A stretch of DNA of 64,000 nt from Phlebopus portentosus (GCA_037892935.1 JAYXKI010000004.1:1116001-1180000), one strand, 5' to 3'. Counted from the stretch's first letter, positions 1 to 11,143 are shown. Program-made: numbers and translations. The notes: generated by a model not told the origin, from the letters alone.

Positions 1-39
1 CTCAGTGGGCCATCGCCTAGCATGCTGAATGAGGCCCAC

Positions 40-131
40 CGTGAAGCAAGCGCTAGACCGGCTGTTCCCCCTCCAACAATAATATAGTCATGTTCGATAG
101 ACTCCGCGGTAGAAACGTCAACGAAAGGCAT
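40..131 (-). CDS. GMC oxidoreductase, left copy, first exon only (cut by window edge)
   Basis: This is the mirror copy of the first exon of the GMC gene at 8371. It starts with ATG at 131 and encodes about 30 residues that end in the FAD-binding dinucleotide motif GGGTAGLALAS. Bases 1-39 are the first 39 of the 49 bases of intron 1, and the rest of the gene is outside the window. Whether the left copy is complete cannot be told from here. Gene order and orientation relative to the cellobiohydrolase are the same as in the right arm, in mirror image. Confidence 0.85.
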
Positions 132-560
132 AATAAAATCACGATCGAAGGATTGTAAGAACAATATCAAACAAGATAAAGCGTAAACTTGCTAACTTGA
201 TGAAGGTCAGGAGATAACGATGTGAATAATGTACTAAAAATAGGTAATTCATCACAGACAAGCCAGAAACGCATCGTCCCTACCCAAAAACTGAATGGCC
301 ATTGAAGCGAGGGTGACACTCGGCTTATAAAGGTGCCGCACACGCCCCGCATTGCCACGCACCAGAAAGCTATCCAAACAAGAATTAAAAGCTGACAAGC
401 TTAAACAGTATGAATTATAAGAATATCTTTAGCGGGTTGCAGATGACTTTGAATCAGCGTCAGTTGCCTAGACTTAGAGCAACAGCAACGCAAAACATAC
501 AAAGAGAAAGACGATTGTGATTTTTAAGATATGTAGCCACGGAACATAAAGCACCGATAC

Positions 561-1988
561 TTAATGGGCAAAGGTGGAACCGATGTCACCGAATTTAATG
601 TTGGAAAAGACAACAGAAGCACTCGCACTCTGCGACTCGACCTGCGTCGGCTGTCCAGACGTCGTCGCGCAGTTCCCGCGAGCCACTCCAGGGTTCGTCG
701 CAGGAACATCCGTCGGGTAGTCGCTGTCCAGCCAGAGCATGTTCACAGCATGGTCGTCCCACACGCTCATCACCAGCGACATCCCGTTGTCGAACGCCGT
801 TCCCATCTGCTTCAGACCGCCGAGCGACTCGAACGTGTTCGTGTCACCAAATGCCTCTTTCTGAGCATTGCAGAACTCGTCCGTGATGGAGTCGTACGCC
901 GCCATTCCCGGGATGTTCACCTTCGAGTTCTGGATCACCATCCCGTTCTGCACGTACAGTCGGCGGATCTCCGACAGCGAACCAGTCGTCGTGTTGTCCG
1001 CCGTCAGGAACTGTGTCACCACAGTGAATTTGGACCGCGTGTCCACCGTCATCCCCGGGCCGAGGAACGTTTTGTCGCCCATACGGAACGAATTGAAGTC
1101 GCACCCGTCCTTGTCGCAGATGCCGTCGTAGCGCTCGTCTCCGTCTCCGCACTGCGTCCCCGAGCACCGCGTCTGGCTCTGCACGGAGCATACATGAGGT
1201 GTCACCGCAGCCGCCATCGAGTTCGCCTCCCAGACGTCCATCTCATTACAGCACGAGCCAAACATACCCGATCCCGCGTTCGGGTCGCTTGCCGACGCAG
1301 CCCAGCCCTCAACGTTTGCCTGAGCAGGGTATTAGCTTGTAACGTGGATTAACAGAAAAGAGACAGATGTACGTACCTCACCGTTGATGAACTTGATATC
1401 GTGCGGACATTGCGTATCGCAGTAACCCGTTCCGTACTTCGCGCCCGCCTTGTTCGTCGGGAACCGTGTCATACCACCGTCTGCATCCATCTCCACAAAG
1501 TACAGAGCTCCGTTGAGACCACATGGCAGGTTCGACATGTCGACATCAAATGTAAACTCCTGGTTCTTCAGGTGGAACATCTGGTAGTGGCTCTGGTCCG
1601 CCATCAGGTACACACGAGATCCGATGTTCTTCTGCTGCGACTGCGTCACGAACTTGAGCGTCAGCGCATTCCCGGATGTCGTTATCCCGTAAGTTCCAGC
1701 ATAGTCAGCGCCATCGAGCGCGCAGTTCTGCGCACACGTCGCGCCGTCGGGACACAGAGATGTGTCCCAAGTGTTGCCGGTGTAGCAGTTCGTGTATCCG
1801 CTCGTCGTGTGCAGCCAGCGCCAGTTCGAGTCAAGGACGATGGACCGAGACTGAGTCGAGCAACTCCCGCTTCCAGTACATTGCTGAACAGACAGAGACG
1901 GATGGTTTTCTGCCGTGACCGTGCCCACTTGCTGGCCGCGGACGACGGCAAGGAGGGTGAAACAAAGTAGAGTTGCGGCGGGGAACAT
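561..1988 (-). CDS. GH7 cellobiohydrolase (reducing-end exo-glucanase), left-arm copy
   Basis: This is the mirror copy of the gene at 6514-7941, with the same structure: exon 1 at 1377-1988, a 57-nt GT-AG intron at 1320-1376 and exon 2 at 561-1319. It encodes 456 residues: a signal peptide, then the GH7 catalytic domain with the catalytic block EMDVWEAN in exon 2. No CBM1 or linker follows the catalytic domain. Differences from the right copy are mostly synonymous. The one replacement noted is Val for Ile in the signal peptide (AVVRG against AIVRG). The reading frame is intact, so two functional copies probably coexist. The enzyme should be secreted and release cellobiose from cellulose chain ends. 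Confidence 0.96.
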
Positions 1989-2058
1989 CACTTCGATAGA
2001 CCGTACAAAACCCGATGTCGGTAGACCGATGGTATTTTCAAGGAGCCAAAGGGTCGAC

Positions 2059-2064
2059 TTTATA
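2059..2064 (-). promoter_or_regulatory. TATA box of left cellobiohydrolase
   Basis: TATAAA on the minus strand, 71 bases upstream of the start codon at 1988. It is the mirror of the right-arm site at 6438-6443. One base a short way upstream differs between the arms (GCT against TCT in the mirrored sequence). Confidence 0.6.
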
Positions 2065-2229
2065 TCAAGCGGACAGCGAAGTCATAAACGAAAACGAGCA
2101 AATTGCTCTCGCTCCGTCTGCTTGTAATCCCTAGAAACAGTCTGGATCCTCTTCGGATGGTGCGGCCTGGACAACGTTATTCACACCGACGACTGTCCGC
2201 TCCCTCAAGAGGCGCATCTGAGTGTGCAG

Positions 2230-2871
2230 TTACTGCGAAGGCGCAAGAACATTAAAGTTATATCTTGGCAGCTTCTGAAGGATCAATTCCCGCCGCTCAG
2301 CGCGACAATATCTCGGCCAGAAACGTCGCAAGCCTATTTTTGTGCACCAATATGACTGCGGGATTAGCGCCAGCTCCAGCCCGGCCCTACCACAGAAACC
2401 GCGGTACTCGGTCCCGGTGAGCAAGAACACGTCGTCACGTGGTCGCTCCTCTGCTGAATACTCGGCCATCATGGGTCTTCGACTTCGAAGACAGCGTTCT
2501 ACATCGCCTCTGACGCATCCGGGTTGATCACGAGCTTCTACAGATGTCGTAGGTTGCAGTGACGGAAACACTGCGACAACAAGCCGCCGACACATACTCT
2601 TGCCAGACCCATCTCGCGGATCATTCTGCAAGGAACGAATAGCTTCTCTGACCGTTATTCCAAGACCTCTCGGCCCTGTTTCGGTGAAATAATTTTGAAG
2701 AAACCTGATCAGATCCGGCATTCGTTTTGTGAGTACCAAAGATGCACCCTGATTTCCGAACCTCGAGCCCTCAATTCCATTGTCCGCATCATTCAGAGGC
2801 GAAGTTTCTCTGAGCGGGAGTAACGCACAGTACTCCCGCCGGGTGGTTGAAGTAAGTAAAGTTCGACGCAT
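2230..2871 (-). CDS. Hypothetical 213-residue open frame upstream of cellobiohydrolase (left copy)
   Basis: An uninterrupted frame starts at ATG 2871 (MRRTLLTST) and ends at 2230, just upstream of the cellobiohydrolase promoter and on the same strand. I recognise no family, signal peptide or membrane segment. The product would be basic and Arg-rich, and a stretch GSGKS is too short to count as a P-loop. It is preserved only because the whole arm is a recent duplicate, so conservation between arms is not evidence for coding. The third cellobiohydrolase copy keeps only its last two dozen codons. It may be a chance frame in regulatory DNA. Confidence 0.25.
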   Translation of the reverse strand: MRRTLLTSTTRREYCALLPLRETSPLNDADNGIEGSRFGNQGASLVLTKRMPDLIRFLQNYFTETGPRGLGITVREAIRSLQNDPRDGSGKSMCRRLVVAVFPSLQPTTSVEARDQPGCVRGDVERCLRSRRPMMAEYSAEERPRDDVFLLTGTEYRGFCGRAGLELALIPQSYWCTKIGLRRFWPRYCRAERRELILQKLPRYNFNVLAPSQ

Positions 2872-3754
2872 GGACTTCACTTGAAGTTGCGAGAGAAGAG
2901 ATGGAGATGTTGACACGATCACGTGGGACTTTTTACTCTACTGGCCCGAGCTCTTTATGCAATACTTCTCAGGTAATAGCAGCACGAAAGCAGAGTCATC
3001 AAGGAAAAGCCTGTTGGCAACTTAATCAGATTCAAGACAAGTAAAGCTACATAGTACACGCTAGAAACTACTACATACCTATTCTCAAGACAACTCATTC
3101 AGCATAGTAACTATGCATAATTTCTCTTAAAAGCCTCAGATTGGCTCGAAGCTTTTCTGTGTGGATTTTTGTGTGTCGAAGAAGCTTTCGTGCTGCTATT
3201 ACAGTCATGGACCAGTCCTTGCACCACTCCACCAAATATGTAGCACATTTACCTTTGCAATGCCAAAATCACATTAGACATGTACCTATCATCATGTTGT
3301 TGTAGCAGAAAAAAAATCAAATGAATTGATGGAGTTTTCATTGAGTTACAGCATAAATAAATTGTCTAAAATGTGTACTTTTCAGTCCTTGTCAGAATTT
3401 TGTTGCACAGATGCAAATGCCTTCACTGGCCACATTCACAAGATAAAATCTGAAATACATTCATCATTGCAAATGTATCCTTTATGTAAATTCTGTGTGG
3501 TTCTGTTGAGTTTTGGTTGTGTAAAAAATCAAAAACTCTCCTTATGTTAGAGGTGTAGGTCTGGGGTTACACCGGTTTTAATCCTTTTACCTAAGCAGCG
3601 GTATGTTGTGCAGAGGTGATCTATCTACCCACGTTTAGCTGTACCACACAGTCCCCTTACTATCCTTCCTAGTCGCAGTCCTGGTTAGGGATGCTTTCAG
3701 AGACAAGGTAAAGTAAGAGCAGATTGGGATTTCCAAGAGGCGTAGTAGTACAAA

Positions 3755-3815
3755 GCACACAGTGAGTCATGTTAGGACACTATCACCAGTGTGTTAAGAC
3801 ACTGTCACTGTGTGC
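3755..3815. repeat. Imperfect 61-nt hairpin
   Basis: The ends GCACACAGTGA and TCACTGTGTGC are exact reverse complements. An inner pair (TTAGGACAC and GTGTGTTAA) is nearly so. It lies in the spacer between the inverted arms. It could be the end of a small foldback element; no flanking duplication was identified. Confidence 0.6.
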
Positions 3816-3910
3816 TAAGAGGATCGAAAGATGGGGGAAAGAGGGCCTACTTCTAACACTATTTATGCTTTCTAGATAATCCATTTTTCGTCCTATTTCT
3901 TACTCATCTC

Positions 3911-4024
3911 CTCTCCACTTTACTCCACTTTGCTCCACCTTGCTCCACTTCTCTCCACCATTACATCACTTTCTTCATCATTCTGCTCCACTAGGTGCCA
4001 CTTTGCTCCAATGTATCTCCACTA
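3911..4024. repeat. Imperfect CTCCACTT simple repeat
   Basis: A run of imperfect 9-11 base units on the theme CTCCACTTTG, for example CTCCACTTTACTCCACTTTG, continues with increasing decay to about 4024. It is polypyrimidine-rich on the plus strand. No coding function is evident. Confidence 0.6.
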
Positions 4025-5630
4025 TGACAGAATTCTATAGAGTTGCTGACTGAGACAATAGAGGTGCTATTCCAGTATGGAAAGCTCCACTGTCAGCGCT
4101 TCACTATGATATCGATTCCATCACTAGGTGGGATTGTAGCTCTTAGTGCAATGTAAGCAGCTCAATATGTGACTCTTTACTATTTGTCTTGTGGTCCGAA
4201 GGGTGTAAGCACAACTCGTACATCGGTATTGAGATGTCGGGTTGGTGTAGAGTATGGTCCAATGCATACTATGAACTGTATGAGTTCAGCTGGGGGATGC
4301 AGTTGTGTTCAAGTGACTAGCCATGCTTTGCCTAGGAGTCTAACATCGCAAATGTATTGCCATATCCTTCGTTGGAGTACTAGTTGTAATTGCTTAGTGT
4401 CCAGGTTTGCGTTCCTTGGTAAATAAAGGTTTGCTTGTACTGTAGAGGCTGGACATGAGTTGTGCAGCTCTGGCTTGTACCATCCTAGTATCTTCCAAGC
4501 TATTGGGTCTGCAGCTTGAGGGGTTTGAGTTGTAACAATGAGTTCCTCATGTCGCTTGGGTATTATAGGATTTGGTAGATTGGCATGTAACGCTTCTTGC
4601 GTGTGACGTTGGACTTCGATTTGGCAGTCACACATTTCACTTGTAGCATGACATACTGTGAAGTATATCTCATAAAGGACCATGTACACTCGGGCACAAG
4701 TCTAACAGTGCTAGAATGCCAGTGATGTCTCCATTGGACTTGAATTAGCCTTTAGACTTTAGGTGTTAGGCTTTAGTAGTCATGTTCTAGACTTCTCAGG
4801 CTTCTAGTAGTTTTGATCGCTTCTTGACTTCTTTTGATCGGGTCGGATTGGGAGTTTGGTCAGCGGTGTTAAGGTGATGGTTGGCGGTAGTAAATCAGCA
4901 GTGGTAATTATCGGTCAGCGGTGTTAAGTAGTCCGCGGGGTTACATACTTGTGGCATGCTTCTCAAGTGCCCGTATATTGCCATTGATGCTCATGACCAT
5001 TGCCTTGGTCGCGTTATCAGTAGTTTGGCTCTAGTGACTGCTAGACTGTTACTAGTCGCATTTGGAATGCTGATCCTGTTGATCTGCCAATCGTGTCGAT
5101 CTTGATGTGAGTTTTTGAGTGGATCCTTTCACCTTATCCTCCTGGAGAGCCAAGTTGAGATGACATGTGATTTACCCTGTCCATATCCAGTTGACTCGAC
5201 TTTGGTATCCTGAATATATGAATGATGAAACTCCAATTGAATGACAAGATATACATTGGTCTCAAATAATCACACTCATTTTATTAGAAGATAGGAATAT
5301 CTGAGCCTCATTACAGGAGGAGGAATGTAGAGTTATTTGCATCATGGGAATATACTGGTGCAAGGAATGGTGCAGGTCAATTTTGGACTCTTCATAACAA
5401 TCTTTCTACACAACCAATCACCTCCAAATTTGTATGCAGGTGCAAAAGTGAATTATGTTTTCGAGTATATTTTTTGTTCAAAGAAAAATTTCGTAAATAA
5501 GGTGTAAAAGGCAATTTAAAATGTACAGGTGCAAGGAAGACTGTACCTAAGTGTAAAGAGCTCGGGTAAAAAGTCCCACGTGATCGTGTCAACATCTCCA
5601 TCTCTTCTCTCGCAACTTCAAGTGAAGTCC

Positions 5631-6272
5631 ATGCGTCGAACTTTACTTACTTCAACCACCCGGCGGGAGTACTGTGCGTTACTCCCGCTCAGAGAAACTT
5701 CGCCTCTGAATGATGCGGACAATGGAATTGAGGGCTCGAGGTTCGGAAATCAGGGTGCATCTTTGGTACTCACAAAACGAATGCCGGATCTGATCAGGTT
5801 TCTTCAAAATTATTTCACCGAAACAGGGCCGAGAGGTCTTGGAATAACGGTCAGAGAAGCTATTCGTTCCTTGCAGAATGATCCGCGAGATGGGTCTGGC
5901 AAGAGTATGTGTCGGCGGCTTGTTGTCGCAGTGTTTCCGTCACTGCAACCTACGACATCTGTAGAAGCTCGTGATCAACCCGGATGCGTCAGAGGCGATG
6001 TAGAACGCTGTCTTCGAAGTCGAAGACCCATGATGGCCGAGTATTCAGCAGAGGAGCGACCACGTGACGACGTGTTCTTGCTCACCGGGACCGAGTACCG
6101 CGGTTTCTGTGGTAGGGCCGGGCTGGAGCTGGCACTAATCCCGCAGTCATATTGGTGCACAAAAATAGGCTTGCGACGTTTCTGGCCGAGATATTGTCGC
6201 GCTGAGCGGCGGGAATTGATCCTTCAGAAGCTGCCAAGATATAACTTTAATGTTCTTGCGCCTTCGCAGTAA
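5631..6272 (+). CDS. Hypothetical 213-residue open frame upstream of cellobiohydrolase (right copy)
   Basis: Mirror copy of 2230-2871, starting at ATG 5631 and ending 165 bases before the cellobiohydrolase TATA box. In this copy the frame stays open further upstream, to 5529. No domain, signal peptide or membrane helix is recognisable. It could encode a small basic protein, but it may equally be a chance frame in promoter DNA. Confidence 0.25.
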   Translation: MRRTLLTSTTRREYCALLPLRETSPLNDADNGIEGSRFGNQGASLVLTKRMPDLIRFLQNYFTETGPRGLGITVREAIRSLQNDPRDGSGKSMCRRLVVAVFPSLQPTTSVEARDQPGCVRGDVERCLRSRRPMMAEYSAEERPRDDVFLLTGTEYRGFCGRAGLELALIPQSYWCTKIGLRRFWPRYCRAERRELILQKLPRYNFNVLAPSQ

Positions 6273-6437
6273 CTGCACACTCAGATGCGCCTCTTGAGGG
6301 AGCGGACAGTCGTCGGTGTGAATAACGTTGTCCAGGCCGCACCATCCGAAGAGGATCCAGACTGTTTCTAGGGATTACAAGCAGACGGAGCGAGAGCAAT
6401 TTGCTCGTTTTCGTTTATGACTTCTCTGTCCGCTTGA

Positions 6438-6443
6438 TATAAA
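6438..6443 (+). promoter_or_regulatory. TATA box of right cellobiohydrolase
   Basis: TATAAA in the context CTTGATATAAAGTCGACC, 71 bases before the ATG at 6514. The spacing is normal for a highly expressed fungal secreted-enzyme gene. The same box occurs in all three cellobiohydrolase copies. Confidence 0.6.
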
Positions 6444-6513
6444 GTCGACCCTTTGGCTCCTTGAAAATACCATCGGTCTACCGACATCGGGTTTTGTACG
6501 GTCTATCGAAGTG

Positions 6514-7941
6514 ATGTTCCCCGCCGCAACTCTACTTTGTTTCACCCTCCTTGCCATCGTCCGCGGCCAGCAAGTGGGCACGGTCACGGCGGAAAACCAT
6601 CCGTCTCTGTCTGTTCAGCAATGTACTGGAAGCGGGAGTTGCTCGACTCAGTCTCGGTCCATCGTCCTTGATTCGAACTGGCGCTGGCTGCACACGACGA
6701 GCGGATACACGAACTGCTACACCGGCAACACTTGGGACACATCTCTGTGTCCCGACGGTGCGACGTGTGCGCAGAACTGCGCGCTCGATGGCGCTGACTA
6801 TGCCGGAACTTACGGGATAACGACATCCGGGAATGCGCTGACGCTCAAGTTCGTGACGCAGTCACAGCAGAAGAACATCGGATCTCGTGTGTACCTGATG
6901 GCGGACCAGAGCCACTACCAGATGTTCCACCTGAAGAACCAGGAGTTTACATTTGATGTCGACATGTCGAACCTGCCATGTGGTCTCAACGGAGCTCTGT
7001 ACTTTGTGGAGATGGATGCAGACGGTGGTATGACACGGTTCCCGACGAACAAGGCGGGCGCGAAGTACGGAACGGGTTACTGCGATACGCAATGTCCGCA
7101 CGATATCAAGTTCATCAACGGTGAGGTACGTACATCCGTCTCTTTTCTGTTAATCCACGTTACAAGCTAATACCCTGCTCAGGCAAACGTTGAGGGCTGG
7201 GCTGCGTCGGCAAGCGACCCGAACGCGGGATCGGGTATGTTTGGCTCGTGCTGTAATGAGATGGACGTCTGGGAGGCGAACTCGATGGCGGCTGCGGTGA
7301 CACCTCATGTATGCTCCGTGCAGAGCCAGACGCGGTGCTCGGGGACGCAGTGCGGAGACGGAGACGAGCGCTACGACGGCATCTGCGACAAGGACGGGTG
7401 CGACTTCAACTCGTTCCGTATGGGCGACAAAACGTTCCTCGGCCCGGGGATGACGGTGGACACGCGGTCCAAATTCACTGTGGTGACACAGTTCCTGACG
7501 GCGGACAACACGACGACTGGTTCGCTGTCGGAGATCCGCCGACTGTACGTGCAGAACGGGATGGTGATCCAGAACTCGAAGGTGAACATCCCGGGAATGG
7601 CGGCGTACGACTCCATCACGGACGAGTTCTGCAATGCTCAGAAAGAGGCATTTGGTGACACGAACACGTTCGAGTCGCTCGGCGGGCTGAAGCAGATGGG
7701 AACGGCGTTCGACAACGGGATGTCGCTGGTGATGAGCGTGTGGGACGACCATGCTGTGAACATGCTCTGGCTGGACAGCGACTACCCGACGGATGTTCCT
7801 GCGACGAACCCTGGAGTGGCTCGCGGGAACTGCGCGACGACGTCTGGACAGCCGACGCAGGTCGAGTCGCAGAGTGCGAGTGCTTCTGTTGTCTTTTCCA
7901 ACATTAAATTCGGTGACATCGGTTCCACCTTTGCCCATTAA
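6514..7941 (+). CDS. GH7 cellobiohydrolase (reducing-end exo-glucanase), right-arm copy
   Basis: Exon 1 (6514-7125) and exon 2 (7183-7941) are joined across a 57-nt intron with GTACGT donor and a GCTAAT-type branch site, giving 456 residues. The ATG at 6514 was chosen because it opens a typical 18-residue signal peptide followed by QQVGTVTAE, the usual mature start of this family. The catalytic block EMDVWEAN gives nucleophile Glu230, Asp232 and acid/base Glu235, numbered with the signal peptide. Family-typical blocks [10 protein letters not shown] and [14 protein letters not shown] follow. The protein stops after [11 protein letters not shown] with no linker or CBM1, so it is a core-only enzyme. 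It should act outside the cell, processively releasing cellobiose from reducing ends. The neighbouring GMC oxidoreductase gene fits a joint lignocellulose role. Confidence 0.97.
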
Positions 7942-8172
7942 GTATCGGTGCTTTATGTTCCGTGGCTACATATCTTAAAAATCACAATCGTCTTTCTCTT
8001 TGTATGTTTTGCGTTGCTGTTGCTCTAAGTCTAGGCAACTGACGCTGATTCAAAGTCATCTGCAACCCGCCAAAGATATTCTTATAATTCATACTGTTTA
8101 AGCTTGTCAGCTTTTAATTCTTGTTTGGATAGCTTTCTGGTGCGTGGCAATGCGGGGCGTGTGCGGCACCTT

Positions 8173-8178
8173 TATAAG
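8173..8178 (+). promoter_or_regulatory. Possible TATA box of GMC oxidoreductase
   Basis: TATAAG at about 195 bases before the GMC start codon and 230 bases after the cellobiohydrolase stop. It implies a fairly long leader, so the assignment is tentative. The same sequence is present in the left arm. Confidence 0.35.
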
Positions 8179-8370
8179 CCGAGTGTCACCCTCGCTTCAA
8201 TGGCCATTCAGTTTTTGGGTAGGGACGATGCATTTCTGGCTTGTCTGTGATGAATTACCTATTTTTAGTACATTATTCACATCGTTATCTCCTGACCTTC
8301 ATCAAGTTAACAAGTTTACGCTTTATCTTGTTTGATATTGTTCTTACAATCCTTCGATCGTGATTTTATT

Positions 8371-11017
8371 ATGCCTTTCGTTGACGTTTCTACCGCGGAG
8401 TCTATCGAACATGACTATATTATTGTTGGAGGGGGAACAGCCGGTCTAGCGCTTGCTTCACGGTGGGCCTCATTCAGCATGCTAGGCGATGGCCCACTGA
8501 GTGTCCCTTAGATTGACGGAAAACCCAATGATCTCTGTCCTTGTCGTTGAGGCGGGCAGCTACCACGACTCTGTGCCGGAAATCGATGTACCAGGTAAGA
8601 CACCACATTCCATGTACGGTCTATATTCCAAGCTGATCGTGATGTCAGGCATGATCGGCCATGCCGTTGGCAATCCAATTTATGATTGGTCATTTGTGAC
8701 CGTTCCTCAAAAGCACGCGAATAATAAAGTTGTCGACCAGCCGCGCGGGAAAGGCCTTGGGGGATCATCTTTGGTACGCCCGGTGTAGTGTTCAAGTAGC
8801 AAATATCCTGAACAGTTACTGTATGTAGCTCAATTATATGGGAATGTTCCACCCGTCAAAGGCAGAGTGCGATGCATTAGAAGGACTCGGCAATGAGGGC
8901 TGGAACTGGGAGAGTCTCCTTCACTACATGAAGAAAGTTGTATTATTTTGCTCATTTGAGATAGCCTGTCGTTCTACTGATCTGCTCATGGTTACTACAT
9001 CAAGTGCGAGACCACTGTCCCGGACACTATGTTATCAGTAGGGGATGCAAAGCGATACGCAGCCATTCAACAGGCCGATACTAAACTTTACGGTACCGAA
9101 GGTACGAGACAATCGAGTCTTAGAAGCTACCCTGATGCATTGGATACAGGTCCCGTTATCAAATCTCTGCCGAGAGAGTGGACTGATGCCCATGCAAGAC
9201 TTTTCGACTCCGCCGACAATTTGGGGATCCCAAGAAATCCGGAAACAGTAAGCTGCTACAGTCCATGCCTCCGCTGGGGAAGCAAGGTTCACGCGAGAAC
9301 TGACTTTCCTAATATCAAGGGTACGGGTACTAATGTCGGGAGTATAAGCGCGTTCTGTTCTATCGATCCTCGCACATCGACTCGTTCTTATGCAGTCACG
9401 GCTTACCTCCAGCCAAATATACATCGTAATAACTTCCGTGTGCTTAGTGCGGCACAAGTTACGAGGGTAAATGTTGGCAATAGGAGCGACTTACGTGCGG
9501 GAGCTGACCGAACTCTCCCGGTAGGTAATTCTTGTTCGTAGAAATGATGCTCTTCAAAAGGCTGTCGGAGTCGAAGTTGTCAAGGATGGTCTCACCTCAT
9601 GCATTAAACGAATACGACGCGACGTAATTCTATCTGCGGGTGAGAATGGCATAATGTACTGTAACTAGTATGCTTGGCTGGCAACTTACCACTCCATAGG
9701 TTCGCTCCAGACACCACACATTCTTGAACTCTCTGGAATTGGGAACCCGGAACTTTTGGCGCGTCATGGCATTAGTTGCGTAGTAAACCTGCCCGGCGTC
9801 GGCGAAAATTTGCGTACGTCTGGCAAACTTCGTCCTTCCATCAAGCAGTGATGAAGATGAATGATTTAGAGGACCATATATCGGTCGCTACCATTGCCGA
9901 GATCGATAATGATGACGAAACATTCGATGTAATGAAAGAGCCTGCTTTTATCAAAAAACACGAGGATCTTTAGTAAGGCAGCAGTTTTCAATTGCAGCAC
10001 AGTATCATGCTAATTTTTCATCAGCAAACAACAGCGTGGTCATTTCTCTTTTATACCAATACCTGCTTATATATTCCTGTCTGCCAAACAACTTGGTCCT
10101 ACAGAGGCGATTTCATTCTGGGAAGATCATTGCCGTTCGAAATTCGCCGAGAGTGCTTCGGCCTCCTCGCCTTCTTTGAGAGCGGGGTTGGAGAAGCAAT
10201 ACAAATTCCAGCAAACGTTCATGGAAGACGAAACGCAAGCACAGGCTGAGTGAGCTCCTCGATTATGGGGTCAAAAATTGCATTACTTAAATTTCGATGT
10301 TCTGCGACCGAAGAATATTACAATTCATCGGACATTCTGTTGTTCCCAATTCTGTTCCGGCAGAGGGGAAGAAGTATACCAGGCTTGCGTGCGCCCTGAT
10401 GCACCCGCTATCCCGAGGGTCGGTTCACATTGCCTCTGCGGACCCGCTCTTTTCCCCAGAAATTGACCCGAACTACCTGTCAAACGAAGCAGACCTGGAC
10501 CTTCTCGCATGCATCGTTCGACTCGCTCTTCGGCTATACGAGACACCACCTCTGAGCGAAATTGTGAAGTCCTTGGTGCTTCCACCCATTGAGGCTCTCA
10601 AAGACGACAACACTCTAAAAGAATATATCAGAGATCAATTTATTTCGGTATATCACCCTGTTGGTACTGCCTCGATGCTTCCTCGGGCGGATGGGGGTGT
10701 CGTTGACAGTGAACTCCGAGTTTATGGAACATCGAATCTTCGCATTGTAAGTACTCAGATTCCTTGGCTTGAGATGCGACTGAAGCACGAGTGTTGCAGG
10801 TGGACTTGTCGATCGTGCCCTTGGTAATTATATTTTCTCCTTTCTCCTCGACGGTGAGCATAATGGTTCGTTTAGGAGCTATCCTGTCACACACAATCTG
10901 TCGCATACGCCGTCGGAGAAAAGGTATTCGGTACTCGTCTTTTCCTGAGGATATCAGTCATTGATGTTCAACCTTAAGGCTGCGGATATGCTGAAATCAG
11001 AATCCTTTGCGGAGTAG
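8371..11017 (+). CDS. GMC (glucose-methanol-choline) oxidoreductase, AA3_2-like, complete copy
   Basis: About 13 short introns are needed, for example 8463-8511, 8595-8648, 8774-8828, 8937-9004, 9248-9319, 9973-10024 and 10250-10313. Each restores a family block. The product is about 620 residues. In order I see the FAD-binding GGGTAGLALAS, the EAG block, GKGLGGSS with LNYMGMF, PRNPET, SIDPRTSTRSY, ILSAGSLQTPHILELSGIG, PGVGENLQDH, and near the end YHPVGTASM and CHTQSVAYAVGE. The last two supply the conserved catalytic His pair. It oxidises an alcohol or sugar with FAD and passes electrons to oxygen or another acceptor. The exact substrate (aryl alcohol, glucose or other) cannot be assigned. 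No clear signal peptide is seen at the ATG used. The gene lies downstream of the cellobiohydrolase in the same orientation. Confidence 0.92.
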
Positions 11018-11143
11018 ATACATGTAAGAACAGGACAAGTCATTTCTGTACATATTTCAATATTGGGAAGTTATTCGGTTGAATGACAATTTGATCTGGA
11101 TCGCGACCCCCAAGCAACCGGCCGAGGCCTGATATACCGGCCC

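Larger units (their letters stand above)
1..2957. repeat. Left arm of large inverted duplication
   Basis: The reverse complement of this arm matches 5554-8501. Position x pairs with 8502-x without any net indel from 1 to 2936. The left arm then has nine extra bases (2937-2945), after which 12 more bases match. I found at least eleven single-base differences, so identity is about 99.6 percent. Base 1 is still inside the repeat, so the true outer end lies beyond the window. The arm carries the GMC gene start, a complete GH7 gene and an upstream open frame. Confidence 0.97.
2958..5553. other. Gene-free spacer between the inverted arms
   Basis: About 2.6 kb of AT-rich sequence separates the arms. 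I see no convincing gene. A 126-codon frame on the minus strand (4309-4689) matches no family I know. The stretch contains a 61-nt hairpin, a pyrimidine-rich CTCCACTT-type simple repeat and two copies of GGTCAGCGGTGTTAAG 55 bases apart (4858-4873 and 4913-4928). It may be degenerate transposon sequence. Confidence 0.6.
5554..8501. repeat. Right arm of large inverted duplication
   Basis: Mirror partner of 1-2957. The inner end is sharp: after the shared stretch CCGAGCTCTTTA the two arms have unrelated sequence. The visible outer match is limited by the window start, and the pairing reaches 10 bases short of the end of GMC intron 1. The arm holds an upstream open frame, the complete cellobiohydrolase gene and the GMC promoter and first exon. 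Confidence 0.97.

Noticed and set aside
564..1352. Long open frame (262 codons) antisense to the left cellobiohydrolase, and its mirror at 7150-7938
   Set aside because: It is Arg/His-rich and lies opposite exon 2, crossing the intron. It arises from the strong codon bias of the GH7 gene and has no domain.
4309..4689. 126-codon frame in the spacer, minus strand
   Set aside because: No start context, splice-supported extension or family match. It is listed only as part of the spacer.
1..8501. Inverted duplication as two haplotypes joined by the assembler
   Set aside because: The arms have unique inner flanks and a defined 9-bp indel at the left edge, and the right GMC gene continues normally. 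A real duplication is the simpler reading, though I cannot exclude an artefact without reads.
8371..11017. GMC gene as a pseudogene because of in-frame stops near 9973, 10251 and 10800
   Set aside because: Each stop falls inside a segment with GT...AG borders, and removing it restores a conserved family block in frame.
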